Below, piece after piece: positions 1 to 5,674 of a stretch of DNA of 6,281 bases (positions are counted from its first letter, which is position 1; each line of letters starts with the position of its first letter). Origin of the DNA: an uncultured Porphyromonadaceae bacterium. Its GTDB lineage: Bacteria > Bacteroidota > Bacteroidia > Bacteroidales > Muribaculaceae. The DNA is taken from positions 1 through 6,281 of the forward strand of contig CAMWHX010000061.1 in NCBI GenBank assembly GCA_947174155.1, given 5' to 3'. The position numbers and the translations under genes are program-made. The notes under the pieces are model-generated. The model worked only from the letters and a program-made list of their open reading frames with translations. It did no database searches and had not been told where the DNA came from.

Positions 1-495
1 TTCCTGCTTGGGGGCGCCGAGGGCCACCCAGACGATATCGGCTCCATCCTCCTCTATCATGTCGGCGATAGCGGGATAATCGAAATCCTCGACCTTGCGG
101 AAGGGCAATTCGACAAACTTCATTTCATTCACATCAGGATTCAACTCGCTAAGATGCTCACGAAGCCCCTCCAGGATCGACTGATTCGTGCCCATGAAGA
201 TCATACGGTAACGTCGGCTCTTGATGATGTCGCGGAAGATGTCGCTACCGCAATACTGATCATATCTGAACCCGTATATCCATTTGATGTAAAGGGGCAC
301 GTAACTGCTGTCACAGATAGCAAACATACCACCGTTGACGACATCGCGATATTCCTGCGATCGGTTAGCAGTATTCAGAATCACACCATCGGCGACACAT
401 ATATAGTCCGAACCCGGTTGCAACAGTCTTTCTGCTATGGCCTCATGTATCTTAGGGCGGCTGAACTCGTATCTGATATTAAAAAACGTATGCAT
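1..495 (-). CDS. WecG/TagA/CpsF family (GT26) glycosyltransferase, N-terminal part, C-terminus off the left edge
   Basis: Reading the minus strand from the ATG at 495-493 gives 165 uninterrupted codons up to the window edge, starting MHTFFNIRYE. The family hallmarks are present in order: a V-A-D-G segment at residues 34-37 (the conserved DG loop near the donor site), YCGSDIFRDI at 81-90 (the G-x-D-x-F block), MIFMGTNQSILEGL at 98-111, and WVALGAPKQE at 156-165, the near-invariant GxPxQE signature. Members are usually about 240-250 residues, so roughly 80 residues lie outside. The family transfers a sugar (ManNAc, ManNAcA or glucose) to an undecaprenyl-diphosphate-linked sugar on the cytoplasmic face of the inner membrane during surface polysaccharide assembly. 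Donor specificity cannot be read here, so no symbol is given. An in-frame TAA lies nine codons upstream with no other ATG between, which supports this start. The gene is divergent from tsaC. I see no convincing TAnnTTTG promoter on this strand; a dyad overlaps its start. Confidence 0.9.
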   Translation of the reverse strand, partial: MHTFFNIRYEFSRPKIHEAIAERLLQPGSDYICVADGVILNTANRSQEYRDVVNGGMFAICDSSYVPLYIKWIYGFRYDQYCGSDIFRDIIKSRRYRMIFMGTNQSILEGLREHLSELNPDVNEMKFVELPFRKVEDFDYPAIADMIEEDGADIVWVALGAPKQE

Positions 496-540
496 ATCTA
501 TCCGATATAGATAATGTGTAAGTTATCCCTATCTGATATA
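470..540. promoter_or_regulatory. Three TATCYGATA palindromes and an extended dyad over the start of the GT26 gene
   Basis: The 9-bp near-palindrome TATCYGATA occurs at 470-478, 499-507 and 530-538, with spacings of 29 and 31 bp, about three helical turns each. The outer two copies, plus GATAA at 510-514 and TTATC at 523-527, are all symmetric about the same point (518.5), giving a dyad from about 497 to 540. The first copy is inside the coding sequence (codons 7-9), the second lies 3 bases before the start codon, and the third is upstream. This could be an operator bound on one face of the helix, or an RNA hairpin in the leader that hides the initiation region. The symmetry is seen directly; the function is inferred. 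Confidence 0.5.
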
Positions 541-584
541 ACGTCCGAGGAAGTGTAAATATTTCCTGCACGCGAAAAAAGATG

Positions 585-603
585 TTTATGACGATTTATG
601 ACG
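585..603 (+). repeat. Tandem 10-bp direct repeat upstream of the tsaC promoter
   Basis: TTTATGACG occurs at 585-593 and again at 595-603, exactly one helical turn apart, ending 8 bp before the TTTG -33 element at 612-615. Tandem half-sites in this position are typical of activator binding next to RNA polymerase. No regulator is recognised from the word itself, and chance duplication is possible. Confidence 0.35.
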
Positions 604-611
604 GGTCGGGT

Positions 612-643
612 TTTGGAGAGTAGGGGAATATTTTGTAACTTTG
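612..643 (+). promoter_or_regulatory. Bacteroidetes-type sigma-ABfr promoter for tsaC
   Basis: A TTTG element at 612-615 is followed after 20 bp by TAACTTTG at 636-643, a perfect match to the Bacteroidetes -7 consensus TAnnTTTG with the usual -33 spacing. Transcription would begin near 650, leaving a leader of roughly 20 bases before the ATG at 672. This is the only clear promoter of this class that I see in the window, so the downstream genes may depend on it or on promoters with weaker matches. Confidence 0.75.
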
Positions 644-671
644 AGGTCACTAAACAAACTTACAGATTGCA

Positions 672-1238
672 ATGACCATAGAGGAAGATATAAAGGAGGC
701 CGTGAGAGTGCTCCGCGATGGGGGTGTCATCATCTACCCTACCGATACGGTGTGGGGCATAGGATGCGACGCGACCAACGCCAAAGCGGTCGCAAGGATC
801 TTCGACATGAAACAGCGGGCTGAAGCCAAGTCAATGCTTGTATTAGTGGCAGATGAGGGTATGCTGCAACGCTGGGTACCGGAGGTGCCGGACGCAGCTT
901 GGCAACTTATCGACGTGGCTGTCGAGCCTCTCACCATCGTCTATGACCATGTGCGCGACATCGCCCCCGCGCTTCGTGCGGAAGATGGTTCCACCGGAGT
1001 CAGGATTGTATCCGACCGCTTTGCGCAGACGCTCTGCCGTCGGCTCGGCAAACCTTTAGTGTCGACGTCTGTCAACGTGTCAGGTAAGAAAGCCCCGGCC
1101 AATTTCAGTCAGATAGACCCCTCTCTGACCGAGATGGCGGATTATGTGGTTTCTTTTCGTCGCGACGACCTCTCGACACCCCGCCCCAGCGGGATTATCA
1201 AGGTCAGCAAGGGAGACGTCATAAAGGTAATCCGCTAA
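672..1238 (+). CDS. tsaC: Threonylcarbamoyl-AMP synthase (TsaC/YrdC/Sua5 family)
   Basis: Cytoplasmic enzyme that makes L-threonylcarbamoyladenylate from threonine, bicarbonate and ATP, the first step of t6A formation at position 37 of ANN-decoding tRNAs; TsaD and its partners then transfer the group. The 188-residue product spans one YrdC domain. Key motifs are YPTDTVWGIGCDATN at 22-36, KQRAEAKSM at 47-55, PLTIVYD at 86-92, the GVRIVSDRF strand at 109-117, STSVNVSG at 131-138 (nucleotide-binding S-x-N loop) and PSGIIKV near the end. The length matches bacterial TsaC; the extra C-terminal domain of Sua5 proteins is missing. The start is 28 bases after a perfect TAnnTTTG promoter element, with no strong Shine-Dalgarno sequence, as is usual in this phylum. 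The YrdC family includes paralogues such as YciO, so the exact role is very likely but not proven. Confidence 0.93.
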   Translation: MTIEEDIKEAVRVLRDGGVIIYPTDTVWGIGCDATNAKAVARIFDMKQRAEAKSMLVLVADEGMLQRWVPEVPDAAWQLIDVAVEPLTIVYDHVRDIAPALRAEDGSTGVRIVSDRFAQTLCRRLGKPLVSTSVNVSGKKAPANFSQIDPSLTEMADYVVSFRRDDLSTPRPSGIIKVSKGDVIKVIR

Positions 1239-1247
1239 TTCATAATT

Positions 1248-1259
1248 GGGATTGATCCC
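1248..1259 (+). repeat. Small inverted repeat after the tsaC stop
   Basis: GGGAT and ATCCC surround a 2-base spacer, starting 10 bases after the tsaC stop codon. As RNA the loop is too tight for a good hairpin, so it is more likely part of the surrounding palindrome cluster than a separate terminator. Confidence 0.3.
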
Positions 1260-1296
1260 GATTTATCGAGATTAATCCGGAAAATCTCGATAAATC
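1260..1296 (+). terminator. 14-bp perfect inverted repeat, candidate terminator of tsaC or leader hairpin
   Basis: GATTTATCGAGATT at 1260-1273 is exactly complementary to AATCTCGATAAATC at 1283-1296 with a 9-base loop, beginning 22 bases after the tsaC stop. The stem is long but fairly AT-rich and no U-tract follows, so it is not a classic intrinsic terminator. The right arm can alternatively pair with 1304-1310, which would fit an attenuator-like switch or a repeat element. The pairing is certain; the role is not. Confidence 0.4.
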
Positions 1297-1310
1297 CCGA
1301 TAAATCGAGA
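1285..1310 (+). repeat. Alternative hairpin and tandem CGATAAATC words
   Basis: TCTCGAT at 1285-1291 can pair with ATCGAGA at 1304-1310 over a 12-base loop, excluding the longer stem at 1260-1296. The same stretch holds CGATAAATC twice, at 1288-1296 and 1298-1306, in 10-bp register. Confidence 0.4.
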
Positions 1311-1329
1311 CCACAATCGAATCCCCGAA

Positions 1330-1341
1330 ATTCTCGAGAAT
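1330..1341. repeat. 12-bp perfect palindrome
   Basis: ATTCTCGAGAAT is fully self-complementary and is flanked by CCGA on the left and CGG on the right, which extends the symmetry imperfectly. It shares the word CTCGA with the hairpin arms at 1260-1310. It may be a protein-binding site or part of a repeat element. Confidence 0.4.
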
Positions 1342-1349
1342 CGGAATAA

Positions 1350-1380
1350 TTCAACATTCAAAATTCAACATTCAAAATTC
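1350..1380 (+). repeat. TTCAAMA heptad tandem repeat before the glycosylphosphotransferase start
   Basis: Two exact 14-base units TTCAACATTCAAAA (1350-1363 and 1364-1377) plus a partial TTC make four heptads of the form TTCAAMA, ending three bases before the ATG at 1384. The track occupies the place where a Shine-Dalgarno sequence would be, and its A/U richness could itself favour ribosome loading. Copy number could vary by slippage. Confidence 0.6.
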
Positions 1381-1383
1381 CAA

Positions 1384-2823
1384 ATGAAGCATCACACGCG
1401 ACGAGTATCAGCCCGCAGGCAACGCCTCACCTATGTCGTGACAGACTGGGTGACGGCCAATGTCGCGTTCTTATGCTTCAATGTGGTGCGTTATCTTCTT
1501 CTGGGCGGAGTAGCTGATTCCGACCATCTGTTTCTTTTTCTTGACTCCACCAAACTCCTCGTGGAGCAGGTCATAGTCCCCGTGGTCATGCTCGGCATAT
1601 ACTGGCTCTCGGGATACTATAATCTCCCGTTCGGAAAGTCCCGACTCCAAGAACTGGTGACCACCCTGAGTTCGTCGGCAGTCAACACCGGCCTCATCTA
1701 TCTCGCCCTGCTGACCAACGACCAGATCATCCAGCGGTCCATCAACTGGCTCCTCATAATACTCCTCTTTTTCATACTTACCCTCTTCACCTACACAGGA
1801 CGCCTGACGCTGACCTCCCGATCGCGACGACGCTTCATAGCCCACGACTGGGGGATACGCACCGTCATCATCGGCAACTCCCTCGAAGCGCAGAGAGTGG
1901 CACGTCGTTTGGCCGGTTCTCAGTCGGCCTTCGGGTATCACGTGGCAGCGATGGTCTCCATCCCCGGCGAAAGCACCGACCCGCACCCTGTCGACGGTGT
2001 CCCCGTCATCGGTTATGATGACTTTCTCGACAGAGTCCGCGAAATCGCTCCTGACCAGATCATCATAGTGCCTGAGCGACGCGACGACCAAGGAGTCCTG
2101 AAACACCTCTACCGCCTCTTCCCTCTCGATATTCCGATCCGCATCGCACCTGACAACCTGTCGTTTATCACACAGTCCATCAGGCTGCAAGATATATACG
2201 GCGAACCCTTCGTAGACCTCTCCTCACCCGTAATCACACAGTCTGACAAGAATATTAAACGCCTCTCAGACATCTTTCTGTCGGCCCTGGCCATGGTGCT
2301 CCTCGCGCCTGTCTACGCAGCTCTCGCCCTATGGGTTAAGCTGGATTCCCCCGGTCCGGTCTTCTACAAGCAGGAGCGTGTAGGATATCACCGCCGCCCT
2401 TTTAATATAGTGAAGTTTCGCTCGATGGTCACTGACGCCGAGGCCGCAGGTCCGCAACTCTCGTCAGACGATGACCCCCGTATCACCCGGGCCGGACGGA
2501 TCATGCGCAAGTATCGACTCGACGAGCTTCCGCAGTTCTGGAACGTCTTGCGCGGCGACATGTCGCTCGTCGGACCCCGGCCGGAGCGTGCTCACTTCGT
2601 GCGTCATATCATCGAACGCGCACCCTATTACGGGCTCGTCCATCAGGTCCGCCCCGGCATCACTTCCTGGGGGATGGTAAAGTATGGCTACGCATCCTCA
2701 GTCGAGGAGATGATCAGGCGCGCACGCTTCGACCTCATCTATCTCTCCAACATGTCTGTCTCGGTAGATCTTAAAATCCTGATCCACACCATCAAGACCG
2801 TGGTCACGGGGAAGGGTAAATGA
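1384..2823 (+). CDS. Undecaprenyl-phosphate sugar phosphotransferase (polyprenyl glycosylphosphotransferase, WcaJ/GumD type)
   Basis: Inner-membrane enzyme predicted to start a surface polysaccharide by moving a sugar-1-phosphate from a nucleotide sugar (glucose or galactose in studied relatives) to undecaprenyl phosphate. The 479-residue length and layout fit the long polyisoprenyl-phosphate hexose-1-phosphate transferase class. There are about four hydrophobic N-terminal segments (near residues 16-40, 61-80, 97-112 and 120-140), then a Rossmann-like region starting RTVIIGNSLEAQRVARRL at 159-176, a further hydrophobic helix at 298-320, and the catalytic domain. Visible catalytic-domain motifs are KRLSDIFLS at 292-300, DSPGPVFYKQERVG at 321-334, FRSM at 345-348, the catalytic Asp-Glu pair D380-E381 in DELPQFWNVL, GDMSLVGPRPE at 391-401 and RPGITS at 423-428. 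No key residue is missing. It sits between tsaC and the CLC gene, not in a polysaccharide cluster, though a GT26 gene is divergent nearby. Sugar specificity is not readable. Confidence 0.93.
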   Translation: MKHHTRRVSARRQRLTYVVTDWVTANVAFLCFNVVRYLLLGGVADSDHLFLFLDSTKLLVEQVIVPVVMLGIYWLSGYYNLPFGKSRLQELVTTLSSSAVNTGLIYLALLTNDQIIQRSINWLLIILLFFILTLFTYTGRLTLTSRSRRRFIAHDWGIRTVIIGNSLEAQRVARRLAGSQSAFGYHVAAMVSIPGESTDPHPVDGVPVIGYDDFLDRVREIAPDQIIIVPERRDDQGVLKHLYRLFPLDIPIRIAPDNLSFITQSIRLQDIYGEPFVDLSSPVITQSDKNIKRLSDIFLSALAMVLLAPVYAALALWVKLDSPGPVFYKQERVGYHRRPFNIVKFRSMVTDAEAAGPQLSSDDDPRITRAGRIMRKYRLDELPQFWNVLRGDMSLVGPRPERAHFVRHIIERAPYYGLVHQVRPGITSWGMVKYGYASSVEEMIRRARFDLIYLSNMSVSVDLKILIHTIKTVVTGKGK

Positions 2824-2883
2824 TTTGCGACCGAAGAGATTGAGCATGACACTTAACTGACATTACAAACAGCAGAATCGAGC
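2824..2883 (+). other. 60-bp spacer without recognised signal
   Basis: Between the glycosylphosphotransferase stop and the CLC start I find no TAnnTTTG element, no stem-loop with a U-tract and no small gene. Readthrough from upstream is the simplest assumption. Confidence 0.4.
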
Positions 2884-4683
2884 ATGGCATATAAAGAACA
2901 TAACAACCGTCTGACACGCTGGTGGGCCGGAGTCGTGACATGGCGCGAACGCCACATCAAGGAGCAGAATTTTGTCATCATTCTGGCCCTTGTCATCGGT
3001 GTGGTCTGCGGTTTTGCAGCCCAGCTCCTCAAATTTCTGATCCATCTGATAGCACATGCCCTGACCTCCAGGTTTAGCGCCACTACCGAAAACTACCTAT
3101 ATCTCGTCTATCCGGTCGTCGGCATTCTGCTGGTCACTCTCTTCCTGCGCTTCGTGGTCAAGGATAATATATCGCACGGTGTGACACGAGTATTGTATGC
3201 CATCTCACGCCGCAAGTCTCGGCTGAAATTGCGCTATACGTATGCCTCGCTCGTTGGTTCCTCAATCACCATCGGGTTTGGAGGTTCTGTCGGAGCGGAG
3301 GGTCCTATCGTCTTCACAGGGGCCGCCATCGGCAGCAACATCGGTCAGGCCTTCCGCCTCTCCCCCCGCCTGCTCATGCTCCTGGTAGGGTGCGGAGCGG
3401 CGGCAGGTATTGCCGGCATCTTCCGCGCGCCGATCGCGGGTATGCTGTTTACGCTGGAAGTTCTGATGATCGACCTGACCGGCACGACTGTAATGCCGCT
3501 GCTCATCTCCTCTATCACCGGAGCGACCGTAGCCTACATACTGGAGGGTTACAATGCGGAATTCTTCTTCGCCCAGAGTGAACCCTTCTTCACCTCGCGT
3601 ATACCCTTCACCATCCTTCTCGGAGTCGTGTGCGGTTTTATATCCCTCTACTTCACCCGGATGATGATATGGATGGAGGGGATCTTCGGACGTATCAGCA
3701 AACCGGGCTACAAGATACTGCTCGGCGGTGGGCTTCTGGCAATAATGATCTTCCTCCTCCCCCCTCTTTATGGTGAAGGGTACGGTGCGATCAACGAGCT
3801 CCTCGACGGTCACCCCTCGGCCGTGCTTGACGGAACGGTCTTCTACGTGGACCGCGATTCAATATGGTTTATCGCAGCCTTCATCGCGGCCGTGACGCTG
3901 ACCAAGGTCTTCGCGACTGCGGCCACCAACGGCGCCGGAGGCGTCGGTGGCACCTTCGCCCCCTCGCTGTTTGTAGGCGCAATGACCGGATTTCTGTTTG
4001 CCTACGTCATCAATAACCTCGACCTGGGGATCGAACTGTCGCAAAAGAATTTCGCCCTTATCGGGATGGCGGGTGTGATGGCGGGAGTCATGCACGCCCC
4101 CCTGATGGCAATCTTCCTCACTGCGGAGATGACCGGCGGGTATAACCTCTTCCTCCCTCTGCTGATAGTCTCCACACTATCCTATATGACTATCCGTGTC
4201 TTCGAGCCTTACAGCATCTACACCTATCGCCTGGCTAAAGCCGGAGACCTGCTCACCCACGAGAAGGATAAGGCGGTGCTGACTCTGCTGAAAGTTGGCA
4301 ACGTCATCGAGCGTGACTGCCACTGCGTAAGCCCGGAGATGAACCTCAAGCAGATGGTAGACGTCATCTCCCACTCCAACCGCAACCTCTTCCCCGTCAC
4401 TGACTCTGAGGGTAGGCTTAAAGGTATCGTGACGCTCGATGATATCCGAAACATCATGTTTCGTCCTGATCTCTACCGTAAGATGCACGTCTCGCGCTTC
4501 ATGGCCATGCCTCCGGCCCGCATTGAAATCAACGACAGCATGGACACGGTGATGGAGAAGTTTGACAAGACGGGAGCCTGGAATCTCCCCGTGGTCGACA
4601 ACGGTATATACGTCGGTATGGTATCGAAGTCCAAGATCTTCACTTCATACCGCCGCGTACTGAGACATTATACTGATGATTGA
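2884..4683 (+). CDS. CLC-family chloride channel/transporter with two CBS domains
   Basis: Inner-membrane anion channel or anion/proton exchanger; CLC proteins work as dimers with one pore per subunit. The 599-residue protein has the usual many hydrophobic helices from about residue 29 to 440, followed by a cytoplasmic CBS pair (about 471-526 and 533-590), which in relatives binds adenine nucleotides and modulates transport. The second signature reads GGSVGAEGP at 133-141, so the external gating glutamate is kept (E139). The third reads GGVGGTFAPSLFVGA at 352-366. The first signature GSGIP is replaced by SHGVT at 97-101. At the site of the internal proton glutamate of E. coli ClcA (E203) the helix reads LFTLEVLM, placing Val193 there, as in animal CLC channels. 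Whether it moves protons therefore cannot be assumed. The start has no competing ATG and no strong ribosome site. An in-frame duplicated tail follows the stop codon. Confidence 0.93.
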   Translation: MAYKEHNNRLTRWWAGVVTWRERHIKEQNFVIILALVIGVVCGFAAQLLKFLIHLIAHALTSRFSATTENYLYLVYPVVGILLVTLFLRFVVKDNISHGVTRVLYAISRRKSRLKLRYTYASLVGSSITIGFGGSVGAEGPIVFTGAAIGSNIGQAFRLSPRLLMLLVGCGAAAGIAGIFRAPIAGMLFTLEVLMIDLTGTTVMPLLISSITGATVAYILEGYNAEFFFAQSEPFFTSRIPFTILLGVVCGFISLYFTRMMIWMEGIFGRISKPGYKILLGGGLLAIMIFLLPPLYGEGYGAINELLDGHPSAVLDGTVFYVDRDSIWFIAAFIAAVTLTKVFATAATNGAGGVGGTFAPSLFVGAMTGFLFAYVINNLDLGIELSQKNFALIGMAGVMAGVMHAPLMAIFLTAEMTGGYNLFLPLLIVSTLSYMTIRVFEPYSIYTYRLAKAGDLLTHEKDKAVLTLLKVGNVIERDCHCVSPEMNLKQMVDVISHSNRNLFPVTDSEGRLKGIVTLDDIRNIMFRPDLYRKMHVSRFMAMPPARIEINDSMDTVMEKFDKTGAWNLPVVDNGIYVGMVSKSKIFTSYRRVLRHYTDD

Positions 4684-4732
4684 CGGATATTCCTCCACTC
4701 TTCTGACGGAGTAATACCCGATACTGATGATT
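4670..4732 (+). repeat. 12-bp direct repeat 51 bp apart around the CLC stop
   Basis: ATACTGATGATT occurs at 4670-4681, spanning the last codons and the TGA, and again at 4721-4732. The 51-bp offset is a multiple of three, and reading past the TGA gives 16 sense codons that end in the same Thr-Asp-Asp followed by TAA. TGACGGA is also repeated in the interval (4681-4687 and 4704-4710). It looks like a small duplication or a shortened C-terminal tail. I see no good terminator stem here. Confidence 0.5.
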
Positions 4733-4743
4733 AATACACACAG

Positions 4744-5673
4744 ATGAAAATAGTTTTTTTCGGAACTCCGGAGTTCGCCGTCGAGAGTCTCGATGCCCTC
4801 GTGAAAGCCGGATATGATATAGCGGCTACCGTGACGATGCCCGATAAGATCGGAGGACGCGGTCATAAGTTGATACAAAGCGACGTGAAGCGCTACAGCG
4901 ATGCGCACGGACTGCGCTGCCTTCAACCACCGCGCCTGAAAGCACCCGAGTTTGTCGAAGAACTGCGCGAAATCGGTGCCGACCTCTTCATCGTTATCGC
5001 CTTCCGTATGCTTCCGGAGGTAGTATGGGCAATGCCCCGTCTGGGCACCTTCAATCTTCATGCCTCCCTTCTGCCGAAATATCGCGGGGCGGCTCCTATC
5101 AATCACGCCGTGATCAACGGTGACACAGTGACCGGAGTGACGACATTCTTTCTCAAACATGAGATCGACACCGGCGATATCATCGAACAGCGCTCGGTAG
5201 AGATCCTTCCGGAGGATAATGTCGGTACGGTATATGACCGTCTGATGCACGTGGGAGCCGAGATGGTCCTCTCGACAGTACGTGCTATCGAGGAGGGGAC
5301 TCTCACGACTCAACCTCAGCCGGAGGGAGAATTCCTCCCCGCTCCGAAGATTTTCAAGGAGACCTGCCGCATCGACTGGACCCGTGAGGCGATCCGGGTC
5401 CACAACCTCGTGCGCGGTCTCTCCCCCTATCCCGCAGCCTGGACCGTGATGCGCGATGACCGTGGCAAACCGACGGATCTCAAAATCTACACTACTGCCC
5501 TGACCGACCGTAAGGCCGACGCAGCTCCCGGCACGGTGCGCTCGGAGGATAAGCGACTGCTCGTGGCATGCGCCGACCGCTGGCTTGAAATCAAGGAGCT
5601 GCAACCGGCGGGAAAACAGCGTATGGAGGCAGGCCCCTTCCTACTTGGGTATCATCCCTCAATGATGGAGTGA
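4744..5673 (+). CDS. fmt: Methionyl-tRNA formyltransferase
   Basis: Cytoplasmic enzyme that transfers the formyl group of 10-formyl-THF to the amino group of methionyl initiator tRNA, marking it for bacterial translation initiation. The 309-residue length is normal. The N-terminal Rossmann domain opens KIVFFGTPEFAVESL. The family loop that contacts the tRNA acceptor stem is represented by PDKIGGRGHKL at 33-43. The catalytic triad is N104 and H106 in NLHASLLPKYRGAAPI plus D142 in DTGDII, and SLLP at 108-111 is the family signature. The C-terminal OB-fold domain includes LVRGLSPYPAAWT at 222-234 and ends with a KQRM-x4-FL-x-G pattern. The ATG at 4744 begins the conserved first strand, so the start is secure even though the leader ACACACAG is not a Shine-Dalgarno sequence. 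The next gene begins one base after the stop. Confidence 0.97.
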   Translation: MKIVFFGTPEFAVESLDALVKAGYDIAATVTMPDKIGGRGHKLIQSDVKRYSDAHGLRCLQPPRLKAPEFVEELREIGADLFIVIAFRMLPEVVWAMPRLGTFNLHASLLPKYRGAAPINHAVINGDTVTGVTTFFLKHEIDTGDIIEQRSVEILPEDNVGTVYDRLMHVGAEMVLSTVRAIEEGTLTTQPQPEGEFLPAPKIFKETCRIDWTREAIRVHNLVRGLSPYPAAWTVMRDDRGKPTDLKIYTTALTDRKADAAPGTVRSEDKRLLVACADRWLEIKELQPAGKQRMEAGPFLLGYHPSMME

Positions 5674-5674
5674 A

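Noticed and set aside
154..510. 118-codon plus-strand open frame over the left end
   Set aside because: It is antisense to the GT26 gene, whose minus-strand frame shows the family motifs up to GAPKQE; the plus-strand product has no recognisable motif.
496..580. Minus-strand promoter for the GT26 gene
   Set aside because: No TAnnTTTG match was found on that strand in this stretch; only loosely AT-rich words such as TATTTAC are present.
1471..2190. 239-codon minus-strand open frame
   Set aside because: It lies antisense to the glycosylphosphotransferase, has low-complexity charged composition and no domain pattern. G/C-biased third positions commonly produce such shadows.
3262..3813. 183-codon minus-strand open frame inside the CLC gene
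   Set aside because: It is rich in Glu, Asp, Arg and Gly with no motif, as expected from the antisense of hydrophobic membrane codons.
4684..4743. Possible terminator between the CLC gene and fmt
   Set aside because: The apparent symmetry between GGATATTCCTCC and GGAGTAATACC needs a gap and mismatches, and no U-tract follows.
4645..5604. 319-codon minus-strand open frame
   Set aside because: It covers almost all of fmt, whose sense frame carries the complete catalytic triad; the antisense product matches no family I recognise.
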